Origin: Mesorhizobium loti
GTDB lineage: Bacteria > Pseudomonadota > Alphaproteobacteria > Rhizobiales > Rhizobiaceae
Assembly: GCF_003148495.1 (NCBI RefSeq)
Contig: NZ_QGGH01000008.1
Coordinates: 1 to 64,000, forward strand
DNA length: 64,000 nucleotides
Direction: 5' to 3'
In this document: positions 29,395 through 40,329 of the stretch, in pieces
How positions within the stretch are numbered: position 1 is the stretch's first letter
Layout: every line of letters starts with the position of its first letter
Position numbers and translations under genes: made by a program
The notes under the pieces: generated by a model
Database searches by the model: none
Told to the model about the DNA's origin: nothing
What the model saw: the letters and a program-made list of their open reading frames with translations, nothing else

Positions 29395-30227
29395 GCGAGC
29401 CATACGATCCGGCGTCCGAAGGCGCACAGATGTCGTTCAAGGAGCGCATGTCCTACAGCGACTACCTGCACCTTGAGAAAGTGCTGGAGGCCCAGACGCC
29501 GCTGTCGTCGGCGCACGACGAGATGCTGTTCATTATCCAGCATCAAACCTCCGAACTGTGGATGAAGCTCGCTTTGCACGAGATTGGCGCTGCGATCCGT
29601 TCTATCCGCGCCGACCGGCTCGAGCCGAGCTTCAAGATGCTGTCGCGCGTCGCCCGCATCTTCGAGCAGTTGAACAACGCCTGGGACGTGCTGCGGACGA
29701 TGACCCCCAGCGAATACACCGAGTTCCGCGACGCGCTCGGCCAGTCCTCGGGTTTTCAGTCCTGGCAGTATCGCGCCATCGAGTTCATGGCCGGCAACCG
29801 CAACCTCGCCATGCTCGGGCCGCACAAGCACCGGCCTGACCTCAGCGGAAAGCTGGAGGCGATCCTGGCCGAGCCATCGCTCTACGACGAAGCGCTGCTG
29901 CTTCTGGCGCGCAACGGATTCGACATCGGCACTGATGCCAGGCGCACGGACTGGCGTGAAACGCGAACCGAAAATGAAGAGGTTCTGGTCGCCTGGCAGA
30001 CCATTTACCGTGATCCGCAGCGTTACTGGATGTTCTACGAACTGGCCGAGAAGCTGGTCGACTTCGAGGACTATTTCCGCCGCTGGCGCTTCAACCACGT
30101 CACCACGGTCGAGCGCATCATCGGTCTGAAACGCGGCACCGGCGGCACGTCGGGTGCTTCGTATCTCAAGAAGATGCTCGAGGTCGTGCTGTTCCCGGAG
30201 CTGTGGACGGTCCGCACCCGGCTCTGA
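29391..30227 (+). CDS. kynA: Tryptophan 2,3-dioxygenase
   Basis: Heme enzyme that opens the indole ring of tryptophan to N-formylkynurenine. The 278-residue protein has [14 protein letters not shown] (distal His), [13 protein letters not shown], the proximal heme His in [16 protein letters not shown] and the substrate loop [11 protein letters not shown]. It starts at TTG 29391 within the ligase stop (TTGA), so the ligase and dioxygenase are translationally coupled. Confidence 0.95.
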   Translation: MSEPYDPASEGAQMSFKERMSYSDYLHLEKVLEAQTPLSSAHDEMLFIIQHQTSELWMKLALHEIGAAIRSIRADRLEPSFKMLSRVARIFEQLNNAWDVLRTMTPSEYTEFRDALGQSSGFQSWQYRAIEFMAGNRNLAMLGPHKHRPDLSGKLEAILAEPSLYDEALLLLARNGFDIGTDARRTDWRETRTENEEVLVAWQTIYRDPQRYWMFYELAEKLVDFEDYFRRWRFNHVTTVERIIGLKRGTGGTSGASYLKKMLEVVLFPELWTVRTRL

Positions 30228-30308
30228 CATCATCGAAATGAAAACAAGCTCACTGAGGGGACGCTCTGTGGCGGAAAACCTTCGCGAACAACCGAGGACT
30301 GACCGACC

Positions 30309-31556
30309 ATGAGTGGAATTCCTGATCTCGCTGCAATCGAAGCGATGGATGCCACGGATCCGCTGCGTGCCATGCGCGATCGTTTCATCCTGCCGGAAGG
30401 CGTGATCTATCTCGACGGCAATTCACTTGGGGCAGCGTCGCATGCCGTTTTCGGCGAGCTGCAGCAGGCGGCGACCCAGGAATGGGCCCAGGGTCTCATC
30501 CGGGCCTGGAATACAGCCGGATGGTTCGAGATGCCGATCGAACTCGGTGACCAGCTCGGGCGCCTGATAGGAGCCGGGGCCGGCCAGACCGTCGTCTGCG
30601 ACACGACGTCGACCAACATCTACAAGGTGCTGCATGCGGCGCTGGAGATGCGGCCCGGCCGGTTGGCCATCGTCGCCGAGGGCGACAGTTTTCCCACCGA
30701 CCTGTACGTCGCCGAAGGCGTGGCCTCGACCCGGGATGGCGTCCTGCTGCGCCTCGCGGGCGTCGACGCGCCAACCATCGAAGAACTGATCGACGAAAGC
30801 GTCGCGGTGGTGCTGGTCAACCACGTCAATTACAAATCGGGTGAACTGCGCGACATGGCGGCGCTGACGCGCAAGGCTCATGCGGCCGGAGCGCTGGTCG
30901 TCTGGGATCTATGCCACACCGCCGGCGCTCTGCCGGTCGAGCTCGATCACGCAAATGCCGACTTCGCCATCGGCTGCACCTACAAGTACCTCAACGGCGG
31001 TCCGGGCGCGCCGGCCTTCATCTATGCCGCCCGGCGCCACCACGGCGAGATCAGCCAGCCACTCAGCGGCTGGTGGGGGCATGCGCGGCCCTTTGCCTTC
31101 GAACAGGGTTACGTGGCCGGCACCGGTATCCGCCGCTTTCTGTGCGGCACGCAGCCGGTCCTGTCGATGCGGGCGCTCAAGGGTGCGCTTGCCATCTGGA
31201 ACGACGTCGACATGGCGGCATTGCGAAAGAAAAGCGTCGCGCTGACCGAACTGTTCATCCAGCTCGTCGAAGCAAAGTGCGGCGCCTATGGTCTCACGCT
31301 GGAGACCACCCGCGACGCGACCAGCCGCGGCAGCCAGGTGTCGTTCCTTCACGATCATGGCTATCAAATCATGCGGGCGCTGATCGAGCGTGGCGTGATC
31401 GGTGATTTCCGCGCGCCATCGACCATCCGTTTCGGCTTCACGCCGCTCTATGTCGGCTACAAGGATGTGTGGCTGGCGGTCGAGGTGCTGGAAGACATTC
31501 TGCGCACGGGTGCATGGAAGGACCAGCGTTTCGCCGCCAAGGAGGCCGTTACCTAA
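30309..31556 (+). CDS. kynU: Kynureninase
   Basis: PLP enzyme that cleaves kynurenine to anthranilate and alanine. The 415-residue protein has IYLDGNSLGAAS, the PLP Asp in VWDLCHTAGALPVEL, the Schiff-base Lys in GCTYKYLNGGPGAPAF and the substrate-binding GWWGHARPFAF. It lies 81 bp after kynA on the same strand, with GAGGA about 11 bp before the ATG. It completes tryptophan to anthranilate in this block. Confidence 0.96.
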   Translation: MSGIPDLAAIEAMDATDPLRAMRDRFILPEGVIYLDGNSLGAASHAVFGELQQAATQEWAQGLIRAWNTAGWFEMPIELGDQLGRLIGAGAGQTVVCDTTSTNIYKVLHAALEMRPGRLAIVAEGDSFPTDLYVAEGVASTRDGVLLRLAGVDAPTIEELIDESVAVVLVNHVNYKSGELRDMAALTRKAHAAGALVVWDLCHTAGALPVELDHANADFAIGCTYKYLNGGPGAPAFIYAARRHHGEISQPLSGWWGHARPFAFEQGYVAGTGIRRFLCGTQPVLSMRALKGALAIWNDVDMAALRKKSVALTELFIQLVEAKCGAYGLTLETTRDATSRGSQVSFLHDHGYQIMRALIERGVIGDFRAPSTIRFGFTPLYVGYKDVWLAVEVLEDILRTGAWKDQRFAAKEAVT

Positions 31557-31993
31557 CGCAGCCGTCTCGACGATCTGTTGTCATCGGCTCTCCCCTTGGT
31601 CGGATGACGAAGAGACGAATTTCCAGCTCGCACATGCGTTCGTTGCTGGTGGCCAGCGCAGGCTACAATAATTAACCAAGGTTGGCGTTTTGGCTTCGTT
31701 TCGTTCACGGCAAACGAAAGCTGGAAAGCCCACCGTCGAGGGGCCTGTCGGCAGCCATGCCAGGCCTGATCTCGGGATGGGCCACAGGCTATTAACCATA
31801 ACAATTTCAATGTCGGAAAGCGCACTGCGACGGCATGCAGGCGTCGACGAGATCCGCTTGCAACCGCGGAATAATTTCCGCCACCTTAACAAATTCATTA
31901 AACTTTAAACGGTTGCAGAACACAACTGGAACAGATAGTGTTTGTTCTGGGTTTGTTTTTCTGATTCTGGTTTCAGGTACCCTGGGGGCCGCC
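31557..31993. other. Long intergenic region holding the lexA promoter
   Basis: 437 bp with no convincing gene. It contains an inverted repeat TTTCGTT-N7-AACGAAA (31699-31719), a stem GCGGAA-TAAT-TTCCGC around 31866-31881, an A/T-rich stretch at 31880-31910, and the LexA box at 31918-31932. Frames reading through to lexA from 31835 are non-coding extensions. Confidence 0.6.
31918..31932. promoter_or_regulatory. LexA (SOS) box upstream of lexA
   Basis: GAACACAACTGGAAC is an exact GAAC-N7-GAAC, the reverse complement of the alphaproteobacterial SOS box GTTC-N7-GTTC. A second, imperfect half-match GTTC-N7-GTTT follows at 31944-31958. Their location 36-76 bp before the lexA ATG indicates autorepression. 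Confidence 0.88.
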
Positions 31994-32731
31994 ATGCTGA
32001 CGCGCAAGCAACACGAACTGTTGATGTTCATCCATGAACGCCTGAAGGAAAGCGGCATTCCGCCATCCTTCGATGAGATGAAGGAGGCGCTCGATCTTGC
32101 CTCCAAATCCGGGATTCACCGGCTGATCACGGCACTGGAGGAGCGCGGCTTCATTCGCCGGCTGCCCAACCGGGCACGCGCGCTGGAAGTGCTGCGGCTG
32201 CCGGATTCGATCGCGCCCGGCCTCAACGCGGCAAAAAAATTCTCGCCAAGCGTCATCCAGGGCAGTCTTGGTCAAGGCGGCCTTGGCCGGCAGATCAAGC
32301 CGGCGCTTTCGCGGATGTCTTCGGCCGGCAATGACGACGACGTGGTCTCCGCGGTGTCGATCCCGGTGATGGGCCGCATCGCTGCCGGTGTGCCGATCGA
32401 CGCCATTCAGCATCAGACGCATTCGATCTCGGTGCCGCCGGACATGATCATGGGCGGCGAGCACTATGCGCTGGAGGTCAAGGGCGACTCGATGATCGAA
32501 GCCGGCATTTTCGACGGCGACACCGTCATCATCCGCAATGCCGACACGGCGAGCCCCGGCGAAATCATCGTGGCGCTGGTCGATGAAGAGGAAGCGACGC
32601 TGAAGCGGTTCCGCCGCAAGGGCGCCTCGATTGCTCTCGAAGCCGCCAATCCGGCCTATGAAACCCGTATTTTCGGGCCGGACAGGGTCAAGGTGCAAGG
32701 CAAGCTCGTCGGCCTGATCCGACGCTACTGA
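31994..32731 (+). CDS. lexA: LexA repressor
   Basis: SOS-response repressor that self-cleaves with RecA. The 245-residue protein begins [21 protein letters not shown], followed by the winged-helix domain. The Ala-Gly cleavage site lies in [11 protein letters not shown]; the catalytic Ser is in [11 protein letters not shown] and the Lys in [11 protein letters not shown]. The linker (about 80-125) is longer than in E. coli LexA, as usual in alphaproteobacteria. Its end overlaps the convergent comEC-like gene by 7 bp. Confidence 0.97.
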   Translation: MLTRKQHELLMFIHERLKESGIPPSFDEMKEALDLASKSGIHRLITALEERGFIRRLPNRARALEVLRLPDSIAPGLNAAKKFSPSVIQGSLGQGGLGRQIKPALSRMSSAGNDDDVVSAVSIPVMGRIAAGVPIDAIQHQTHSISVPPDMIMGGEHYALEVKGDSMIEAGIFDGDTVIIRNADTASPGEIIVALVDEEEATLKRFRRKGASIALEAANPAYETRIFGPDRVKVQGKLVGLIRRY

Positions 32732-35190
32732 GACAGCTGCGGTTTAACCACTGGCTTCTCGGGTCTCTTGAAGGGCGGCAGTCCCCTCGCCTCGCGTGAG
32801 AATTTGCGTTGTTCATGCCAAGGCCGGTAGGGCCTGTCCACCGCGAAGCTGACGGTTGCCGGCGTGGTCGCCGACTGGCGATCGAAGAAGACGGCAGCGC
32901 TACCTTTGCGGGCCAGTTGTCGCTTAGTGATGACGAGAACCAGCGGATTGTGACAAGCGTCATAGGCCGTCGCGTCATTGATGACGATCAGCCCGGCGAA
33001 GCCGCAGGCTTTCCACGTGTCCTTGCGATCCTCGACATAAGCAATGATCGCGCCGGACGTGTGCTTGGCGAGACAAACGCCTGAAGTGCAATAGAACGGC
33101 GATCCCGGCGGCAGTTCCGGGGCATCCGCGATCTCGAATTGTGCGTCTCCTTGGGTGAAGACTTCCGGCACGACGATGGTTTCGGATGTCAGTGCGCGCT
33201 TCCAGTTGTCGACGGTGAATTCGTTCGGCCGTGCGCGGCTGACGGCGAACTCGCCGCCGCCGATCGGCAACGCAACCAGTCGAGCGTCCTCGGAGATCAG
33301 CACGTCGGGTGTGCGCGTATCCGAAACGGTCAGCAGGCCGGCAAGCGCGAAGGGAAGAGCGACGAGCCGCAGCCATGTCGTCGCCATCGTCGCGATGACC
33401 AGGGCAATCGCCACCAGCAGGACAGACTGCTGCGAAATCAATCCGACTCCATCGACGGGCGAACGCTCGGAAATCCATCCGGACATGGCGATCATCGCGG
33501 TCAGGCCCTTGCCCATCACATAAAGGAATGGACCATCGGCGCCGAAGGGCATCGCCAGCGCACTGAGGACGGCGAAAGGCATGACAACCAGTGACACGAT
33601 TGGCATGATGGCCAGATTGGCGAACAGGCTTAGCGGCGACACACGCTGAAAATGCCAGATAGCAAACAGCGCCGTGGCGCCGCCGGCGATAATGGATGTC
33701 ATGGCCAAGCCGCCCGCCGCCAGGAGGAATTTTCGTGTCAGGAAGCCGGGCAAGGATCGCTTCGGCGGCGGCGGTCTGGTTTTCCCCGCGCGATGATCCG
33801 ACCAGCCGGCATAGGCGCCGACAAGTGCTGCGGTTGCCGCGAAGGACATCTGGAAGCTCGGGCCGACCACCTCGTGCGGCGACACCACGATGACGGCGAT
33901 CGCCGAGATCGCCAGATTGCGCATGGTGAGTGCCGCCCGATCGAACAGAACGGCAATCAGCATCACCGCCAGCATGATGAAGCTGCGCTCGGCGGCAACG
34001 ACGACGCCAGAGATGATGAGATAGGCAGCGATCGAGAACAGTGCCGCGGCGGCGGCATATTTCTTGACCGGACGACGCGCGGAAAAGTCGGGAAACAAGG
34101 CGAAGGCGCCGCGCAGCAGACCCATGATGGTGCCGGCGACCAGCGCCATGTGCAGTCCTGAAATGGAGATGATGTGGTAGATGCCTGTACGCCGCATCGC
34201 TTCATTGATTTCATCGGGAATGCCGGCGCGCACGCCGACGATCAGCGCCGCGGCGATCTCACCTTCGGCGCCACCAATGCTGGCCCTGATGTGGTCGGCA
34301 ATCGCTTCTCGGGCATTTTCTACGCTTGAGGAAAGGCGGGCCGATAGCGGCATGTCGCCGTCATCGGTGACGACAAGCTTTGGATTGCCGAGAAAGAACC
34401 CGCTGCCGCCGATGCCGGCGAAATAACTGTCAAAGGAGAAGTCGTAGCTTTCCGGCCGCACCGGACCGGTCGGCGGCAACAACTTGGCATATCCAATGAT
34501 CAGGGATCCGGCTGTCATGTCTGCCGGGATCTTGCGTGCCGAAAGCCGCACCCGCTCCGGCATATAGCGCAATTTCGGCCTTGCGGTCGAAGTCACGTCG
34601 ATGGTCAGCCGGATGCGGCCGCTCTCCATCTGGTCGATCGAGACGACCCGGCCGGTCACCTGCGTCGAGATTTCCGAACCCAGCATCTGCGTGCCCGCGC
34701 GCCACGTTTCGACCTTTGCGGCGAGTAGCCCGAGCGCACACAGCAGCGCGGCCATGAAGCACAGATGGGTCTTCGGCCATGAACGGGAGACCAGCGCACA
34801 GAGCGCCGCCAGGGCGACGACCGCGACGGGCTTGGCAAAGTCAGGCTCCGCCGTCAGCGAAAAATAGCCGATCGCTCCGATCGCCAGGCAGACCGGCACC
34901 AGCAGGAAGGCCACGCCTCGGTCGAGTTCCAGGCCCGCTGCTGTGGCTACGCTATGGCGCAAGCGAGGCAGCGAAATCCGGCCGATTTGCCGGCGCACGC
35001 GCACGATCCTGCCGGTTTCGGCAACTGGAACAGAGGCGCCGACATCCGCTTGTAACGGCGCTTTGCCGGGAGCCGGCACAAGGGGCGACGGCGGCGGCAG
35101 CGGGGCTGGCAGAGGCGCAAAGAGGGACCGTTCGCTGACGCCAATAGCGGCGTCCTCGCCCTGATCCGAGCCCCTGCCTCGTCCAGCCAT
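32725..35190 (-). CDS. ComEC/Rec2-family membrane protein
   Basis: Polytopic inner-membrane protein of about 821 residues, related to the DNA-uptake channel ComEC. After a Pro-rich N-terminal cytoplasmic stretch (about 1-70) come DUF4131-like spans and an OB-like region (about 120-250), then the competence domain with [17 protein letters not shown] and about eight spans. The C-terminal 200 residues should be a metallo-beta-lactamase-like domain, but I find no HxHxDH metal motif, so a nuclease role is doubtful. ATG 35190 is preferred; GTG 35217 would add nine residues. Convergent with lexA and divergent from gltX. Confidence 0.85.
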   Translation of the reverse strand: MAGRGRGSDQGEDAAIGVSERSLFAPLPAPLPPPSPLVPAPGKAPLQADVGASVPVAETGRIVRVRRQIGRISLPRLRHSVATAAGLELDRGVAFLLVPVCLAIGAIGYFSLTAEPDFAKPVAVVALAALCALVSRSWPKTHLCFMAALLCALGLLAAKVETWRAGTQMLGSEISTQVTGRVVSIDQMESGRIRLTIDVTSTARPKLRYMPERVRLSARKIPADMTAGSLIIGYAKLLPPTGPVRPESYDFSFDSYFAGIGGSGFFLGNPKLVVTDDGDMPLSARLSSSVENAREAIADHIRASIGGAEGEIAAALIVGVRAGIPDEINEAMRRTGIYHIISISGLHMALVAGTIMGLLRGAFALFPDFSARRPVKKYAAAAALFSIAAYLIISGVVVAAERSFIMLAVMLIAVLFDRAALTMRNLAISAIAVIVVSPHEVVGPSFQMSFAATAALVGAYAGWSDHRAGKTRPPPPKRSLPGFLTRKFLLAAGGLAMTSIIAGGATALFAIWHFQRVSPLSLFANLAIMPIVSLVVMPFAVLSALAMPFGADGPFLYVMGKGLTAMIAMSGWISERSPVDGVGLISQQSVLLVAIALVIATMATTWLRLVALPFALAGLLTVSDTRTPDVLISEDARLVALPIGGGEFAVSRARPNEFTVDNWKRALTSETIVVPEVFTQGDAQFEIADAPELPPGSPFYCTSGVCLAKHTSGAIIAYVEDRKDTWKACGFAGLIVINDATAYDACHNPLVLVITKRQLARKGSAAVFFDRQSATTPATVSFAVDRPYRPWHEQRKFSREARGLPPFKRPEKPVVKPQLSQ

Positions 35191-35292
35191 CGGGTCTGCC
35201 CCTTGCGCCCTCGACACCCTATGCTACATGAACGCCAACCGCGCGAAAGTCCGCGCGACAGCACCCCGCTTCAGATGGTTTCCGAGAGTTCC

Positions 35293-36717
35293 ATGTCCGA
35301 CAAGGTCGTCACCCGTTTTGCCCCCTCGCCCACCGGTTACCTGCACATAGGCGGTGCGCGCACGGCGCTGTTCAACTGGCTGTATGCAAAGCACACCAGC
35401 GGCACGATGCTGCTGCGCATCGAGGACACCGACCGCGAACGCTCCAACCCAGCCGCGACGGCTGCCATCCTCGACGGACTTACCTGGCTCGGCCTGACCT
35501 GGGACGGCGAGCCGGTGTCGCAGTTCGAGCGTGCGCCGCGCCATCGCGAGGTAGCCGAGGACCTCGTGCGCATGGGCAAGGCATATTATTGCTACGCTAC
35601 GCCAGCCGAGCTGGAGGCGATGCGCGAGGCCGCCAGAGCCAAAGGCCTGCCGCCCCGCTACGACGGTCGCTGGCGTGACCGTGACCCCTCAGAGGCGCCT
35701 GCAGGCGCCAAGGGCGCCATCCGCATCAAGGCGCCGACCGAGGGCGAGACGGTGGTGCATGACCGCGTCCAGGGCGAGGTGCGCTTTCCCAACAAGGACC
35801 TCGACGATTTCATCATCCTGCGTTCGGACGGCAACCCGACCTACATGCATGCCGTCGTCGTCGACGATCATGACATGGGCGTCACCCACATCATCCGTGG
35901 CGACGATCACCTGACCAACGCCGCCCGGCAGACCGTGATCTACGACGCCATGGGCTGGGCCGTACCGTCCATGTCGCATATTCCGCTGATCCATGGCGCC
36001 GACGGCGCCAAGCTGTCGAAGCGGCACGGCGCGCTTGGCGTCGAGGCCTATCGCGCCATGGGCTACCTGCCGGAGGCGCTGCTCAACTACCTGGCGCGCC
36101 TCGGCTGGAGCCATGGCGACGACGAGATTATGTCGATCAAGGACATGATCTCCTGGTTCGACATCGGCGACGTCAACAAGGGCGCGGCCCGGTTCGACTT
36201 CGCCAAGCTCGAGGCGATCAACGGCGCGCATATGCGCCGCATGAGCGATGCCGAGCTGTTCGATATCTTCATCGCCACCCTACCCTATCTGGAGGGTGGC
36301 CCGGCAATGGCCTCGCGCTTGAACGACGCCAACAAGGCGCAGTTGCTGGCAGCACTTCCGGGCCTGAAGGAGCGCGCCAAAACGCTGGTCGAACTCGTCG
36401 ATGGCGCAGCCTTCCTGTTTGCCACGCGACCGCTGCCGATCGATGACAAGGCCGCCCTTCTGCTCAATGACGATGCCCGCAAGATCCTGCGCGGTGCTCA
36501 CGAAGCTTTGAACGGGCTTACAGGTGACTGGACGGCCGCTGCAGCGGAGGCCGCGATCCGCGAGGTTGCACTCGCTGGTGGCCACAAGCTCGGCGCCGTG
36601 GCCCAGCCTTTGCGCGCCGCTTTGACCGGCAAGAGCACCTCGCCGGGCGTGTTCGATGTGCTCGCCGTGCTCGGCCGCGAGGAAAGCCTGGCGCGCATAA
36701 CCGATCAAATCGATTAG
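35293..36717 (+). CDS. gltX: Glutamyl-tRNA synthetase
   Basis: Charges tRNA-Glu (in this group possibly also tRNA-Gln). The 474-residue class I enzyme has the HIGH-type motif [25 protein letters not shown] and the KMSKS-type motif [12 protein letters not shown], followed by the C-terminal anticodon-binding domain. ATG 35293 ([10 protein letters not shown]) is the family-typical start. It lies 184 bp before gltA. Confidence 0.97.
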   Translation: MSDKVVTRFAPSPTGYLHIGGARTALFNWLYAKHTSGTMLLRIEDTDRERSNPAATAAILDGLTWLGLTWDGEPVSQFERAPRHREVAEDLVRMGKAYYCYATPAELEAMREAARAKGLPPRYDGRWRDRDPSEAPAGAKGAIRIKAPTEGETVVHDRVQGEVRFPNKDLDDFIILRSDGNPTYMHAVVVDDHDMGVTHIIRGDDHLTNAARQTVIYDAMGWAVPSMSHIPLIHGADGAKLSKRHGALGVEAYRAMGYLPEALLNYLARLGWSHGDDEIMSIKDMISWFDIGDVNKGAARFDFAKLEAINGAHMRRMSDAELFDIFIATLPYLEGGPAMASRLNDANKAQLLAALPGLKERAKTLVELVDGAAFLFATRPLPIDDKAALLLNDDARKILRGAHEALNGLTGDWTAAAAEAAIREVALAGGHKLGAVAQPLRAALTGKSTSPGVFDVLAVLGREESLARITDQID

Positions 36718-36901
36718 GAGCAAACTGGCCCAAGAAGATTGGCATTGAAAGGCGGGTTTCGCAGTGCAACATTAGGCCTTGGCCCAATCTGGCACGCACC
36801 TCCTGAAATGCGGTGGCGAATACGCGCATTGCGGTGATTTCGAAGTGTCGCTTTGCAAGATTTTGCCTTTGCCGGCATGAGGAAACAACAAGGAGTTTGC
36901 A
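36718..36901. promoter_or_regulatory. gltX-gltA intergenic region
   Basis: 184 bp containing the gltA promoter region and a good ribosome site, AAGGAG about six bases before the ATG at 36902. No specific operator was recognised. Confidence 0.45.
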
Positions 36902-38230
36902 ATGACCGAAGCTGCGAAAAAACTGGATTTGGGCGGCAAGACCCAGGAGGCCACGGCAACGCTTGAATTCGCCGGCAAGACTCACGAATTCAAGGTGCGA
37001 AGCGGTTCGGTCGGGCCTGATGTCATCGACATCGCCTCGCTCTACTCCACCACCGGCGCCTTCACCTACGATCCCGGCTTCACCTCGACGGCAAGCTGCG
37101 AATCCGAAATCACCTTCATCGACGGCGACGCCGGCATCCTGTTGCACCGCGGCTATCCGATCGACCAGTTGGCCGAACACGGCGACTTCCTCGAGGTCTG
37201 CTATCTCCTGCTCTACGGCGAATTGCCGACCAAGGCGCAGAAGGACGATTTCGATTATCGCGTGACGCGCCACACCATGGTGCATGAGCAGATGTCGCGC
37301 TTCTTCACCGGCTTCCGCCGTGACGCGCATCCGATGGCGGTGATGTGCGGCGTGGTCGGCGCGCTGTCGGCCTTCTACCATGACTCCACCGACATTTCCG
37401 ACCCTTACCAGCGCATGGTCGCCTCCATGCGGCTGATTGCCAAGATGCCGACGATCGCGGCGATGGCCTATAAATACCACATCGGCCAGCCCTTCATTTA
37501 CCCGAAGAACGAGCTGAATTTCGCTGCCAACTTCCTGCACATGTGCTTTGCCGTGCCGTGCGAGGAGTACAAGATCAATCCAGTGCTGGCGCGCGCCATG
37601 GAGCGCATCTTCATACTTCACGCCGATCACGAACAGAACGCCTCGACCTCGACCGTTCGTCTCGCCGGATCGTCGGGCGCCAACCCGTTCGCGTGCATCG
37701 CTGCCGGCATCGCTTGCCTTTGGGGCCCGGCGCATGGTGGTGCAAACGAAGCGGCGCTCAACATGCTGGGCGAGATCGGCCATGTCGATCACATCCCGGA
37801 GTTCATCGCCCGCGCCAAGGACAAGGACGACCCGTTCCGGCTGATGGGCTTTGGCCACCGTGTCTACAAGAACTACGATCCGCGCGCCAAGATCATGCAG
37901 AAGACCGCGCACGAGGTTCTGGGCGAGCTTGGCATCAAGGACGATCCGCTGCTCGACATCGCCATGGAACTGGAAAAGATCGCGCTGACAGATTCCTATT
38001 TCATCGAGAAGAAGCTCTACCCGAACGTCGACTTCTATTCCGGCATCACGCTGAAGGCGCTGGGCTTCCCCACCACCATGTTCACCGTGCTGTTCGCGGT
38101 CGCCCGCACCGTCGGCTGGATCGCGCAGTGGAAGGAGATGATCGAGGACCCACGCCAGAAGATCGGCCGCCCGCGCCAGCTCTATACCGGTGCGCCGGAG
38201 CGTGACTATGTGCCGATCGCAAAGCGGTGA
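36902..38230 (+). CDS. gltA: Citrate synthase
   Basis: First step of the TCA cycle, hexameric type II enzyme. The 442-residue protein has the Gram-negative N-terminal domain, [37 protein letters not shown] (catalytic His), [14 protein letters not shown] and the Asp in NVDFYSGI. It is followed by a strong hairpin terminator and is convergent with lpxB. Confidence 0.97.
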   Translation: MTEAAKKLDLGGKTQEATATLEFAGKTHEFKVRSGSVGPDVIDIASLYSTTGAFTYDPGFTSTASCESEITFIDGDAGILLHRGYPIDQLAEHGDFLEVCYLLLYGELPTKAQKDDFDYRVTRHTMVHEQMSRFFTGFRRDAHPMAVMCGVVGALSAFYHDSTDISDPYQRMVASMRLIAKMPTIAAMAYKYHIGQPFIYPKNELNFAANFLHMCFAVPCEEYKINPVLARAMERIFILHADHEQNASTSTVRLAGSSGANPFACIAAGIACLWGPAHGGANEAALNMLGEIGHVDHIPEFIARAKDKDDPFRLMGFGHRVYKNYDPRAKIMQKTAHEVLGELGIKDDPLLDIAMELEKIALTDSYFIEKKLYPNVDFYSGITLKALGFPTTMFTVLFAVARTVGWIAQWKEMIEDPRQKIGRPRQLYTGAPERDYVPIAKR

Positions 38231-38248
38231 TCGAGGCTTTCTGGATTG

Positions 38249-38277
38249 AAAAAGGCGCCCGTCAGGGCGCCTTTTTT
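38249..38277. terminator. Shared bidirectional terminator of gltA and lpxB
   Basis: AAAGGCGCCC-GTCA-GGGCGCCTTT with flanking A and T runs, so it works in both directions. The lpxB stop codon (38262-38264) lies inside the loop and stem. Confidence 0.9.
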
Positions 38278-39434
38278 ATGTGACGCAGCACAACGCCCGC
38301 CGCGATCTCGCCTGAAGGCTTGTTGGTCGCCATGCGCCGCGTGATCTCGGCGAAGCCCTGCTCCTGCCAGGCGCGCATCCCACTGTCTGCAAACAGCGCT
38401 TCCAATTGCCGGGCCAGATTGTTCGGCTTGACATACTCATTGTAGAATTCCGGAATTAAGGCTCGATCCGAGATCAGATTGGGCAGCAGCGCCGACCAGA
38501 CGGACAGCAGGTAAGGCGCCACGACTCGGGCGACGGGATCGAGCCTGTAGCAGGAGACCATCGGCACGCCGGCCAGCGCCAGCTCCAGCGATACTGTCCC
38601 GGACGCGATCAGCGCGGCATCGGCTTTGCCGAAGGCCTGCCATTTGCGCTGGGAATCGACGATGACCTCAGGCTTCTCATCCCAGCGGTTAACCGAGGAT
38701 TTGACCAGGTCGGCGACATGCGGAACCGTCGGCAGCAGCAGGCGCAGGCGATGTCCACGCGCGCGCAGCATCGACACCGTCTCGCCGAACGGGTCGAGCA
38801 GGCGCCGCACCTCACCGCGCCGCGAACCGGGCAGGACAAGCAGGGTCTTGACGCGATCAGGAGAAAGGTCGCGCGGCAGGTCCTGCGCCTTGGCCGCGGC
38901 GAGCACGCCAGCATCATGGGTCAGGCGATGCCCGACATAGGTGCCCGGTGGGCCGCCCAGCCGCTCGAGCTCCTTCACCTCGAACGGCAGGATGCAGAGG
39001 ATATGGTCGACATAGGGCTTCATCGCCACCGCCCGGCCCGGCCGCCACGCCCAGACGCTCGGGCAGACATAGTGGATGATCGGGATCGATGGATTGGCCG
39101 CCCGCACCTTTTTGGCGACGCGCAGCGAAAAGTCCGGGCTGTCGATGGTGACGAGGCAGTCCGGCTTTTCGTCCTCAACGGTCCTGGCCAGCTGACTGAT
39201 CCGCCGCATCAGGCGCGGCAGGTCGCGCAAGATGGCGCTGAACCCCATCAGGGCGATCTCGCCGGCATCGAATGGCGAGGCCAGTCCCAGCGCCTGCAAA
39301 TGGCGGCCGCCGAGTCCGACGAGTTGCACCTCGCGCCCGGTAGCCTGCTTGAGCGAACGCACGATGTCGGCGCCGAGCAGATCGCCAGACTCCTCTCCGG
39401 CAACGATCGCGATCTTCAATGCCCTGTCAGCCAT
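38262..39434 (-). CDS. lpxB: Lipid-A-disaccharide synthase
   Basis: Joins UDP-2,3-diacylglucosamine and lipid X into the lipid A disaccharide. The 390-residue glycosyltransferase shows IAGEESGDLLGADI, VTIDSPDFSLRVAKKVR, YVCPSVWAWRPGRA and LPGSRRGEVRRL. ATG 39434 overlaps the lpxI stop by 8 bp. Its last codons form part of a terminator stem. It is last in the lpxD-fabZ-lpxA-lpxI-lpxB run. Confidence 0.96.
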   Translation of the reverse strand: MADRALKIAIVAGEESGDLLGADIVRSLKQATGREVQLVGLGGRHLQALGLASPFDAGEIALMGFSAILRDLPRLMRRISQLARTVEDEKPDCLVTIDSPDFSLRVAKKVRAANPSIPIIHYVCPSVWAWRPGRAVAMKPYVDHILCILPFEVKELERLGGPPGTYVGHRLTHDAGVLAAAKAQDLPRDLSPDRVKTLLVLPGSRRGEVRRLLDPFGETVSMLRARGHRLRLLLPTVPHVADLVKSSVNRWDEKPEVIVDSQRKWQAFGKADAALIASGTVSLELALAGVPMVSCYRLDPVARVVAPYLLSVWSALLPNLISDRALIPEFYNEYVKPNNLARQLEALFADSGMRAWQEQGFAEITRRMATNKPSGEIAAGVVLRHIKKAP

Positions 39435-40329
39435 TGTGTGGCTCCGTCGCGGCAGGCAGACCAATGACGAACAGACCGAGTGCGTTGGCGCGCGCGATGG
39501 TTTCGGGGCCTTCGAGAATCAGCGAACGTCCCGCCTCGACGGCAATGCCGGCAAGCCCGGCCGCATGCACGGCTTCGACCGTTTGCGGGCCGATGGAAGG
39601 AAGATCCGCGCGCAGTTCCTGACCAGGCTTGGCGCACTTGACCAGAACGCCGCGGGTCTTCCCCGCAATACGGCCATGGCCGCGCAGCAGCTTCGCACGG
39701 TCGAGCAGTCCGGCCGTCCCCTCGATGCCTTCCAGCGCGATCGTTCGACCGCCGACCGCAATCGCCGCCTGGCCGATATCCAGCGCGCCGATGGCCTTTG
39801 CCGCTGCAAGGCCTGCCTCGATGTCGCGCCAGTCCGATTTCCGCGGGATGGCTTTGGTCAGGACGCCTTCGGTGGCGACAAGGTTCGGCACGATTTCGTG
39901 GGCGCCGACGACCTTTATTCCACGCGATTCGAGACCTCGCGCCAGGACCTTCAGCAGGCCATCGTCGCCACGCGCCAGCGCCGCGACAACAACCGGTATC
40001 ACTGCGAGCAGGCTGAGACTTGGACGGAGCTGGGTCAGTCTTGGCCGGCGCTTGATCTCGCCGGCAAGCACCAGATGGGTGATCCGGTGCCGCCTCAGCA
40101 ACGGTATCAGCGAGCCGATACCTTCCAGGGCGAGGCTTTCATGCTCATACCGGGAGAGCTCCGCCATCCGGTCGGCCTCGCCTTCCATCACGATGACAAA
40201 GGGCGGATAGCCTTGTTCAGCCGAACCGGCCGCGACTTCGACCGGCAGACTGCCGCCGCCGGCGATGATGCCGACCCTGGAGCCCGGCGAGAGATCAAGA
40301 CGCGCTGCCGCTGCCTCAGTCTTCGTCAT
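39427..40329 (-). CDS. lpxI: UDP-2,3-diacylglucosamine pyrophosphatase LpxI
   Basis: Makes lipid X, replacing LpxH in alphaproteobacteria. The 300-residue protein begins with a Rossmann-like domain (VGIIAGGGSLPVEVA). It has the C-terminal DUF1009 domain: SDWRDIEAGLAAAKAIG, QAAIAVGGRTIALEGIEGTAGLLDR (with the catalytic-site Asp/Glu-rich segment) and DLPSIGPQTVEAVHAAGLAGIAVEAG. ATG 40329 overlaps the lpxA stop; ATG 40335 is an alternative. Confidence 0.93.
   Translation of the reverse strand: MTKTEAAAARLDLSPGSRVGIIAGGGSLPVEVAAGSAEQGYPPFVIVMEGEADRMAELSRYEHESLALEGIGSLIPLLRRHRITHLVLAGEIKRRPRLTQLRPSLSLLAVIPVVVAALARGDDGLLKVLARGLESRGIKVVGAHEIVPNLVATEGVLTKAIPRKSDWRDIEAGLAAAKAIGALDIGQAAIAVGGRTIALEGIEGTAGLLDRAKLLRGHGRIAGKTRGVLVKCAKPGQELRADLPSIGPQTVEAVHAAGLAGIAVEAGRSLILEGPETIARANALGLFVIGLPAATEPHNG

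Noticed and set aside
28135-29427. 430-residue frame on the minus strand
   Set aside because: Antisense to the CoA ligase gene, His/Arg/Gly-rich shadow translation.
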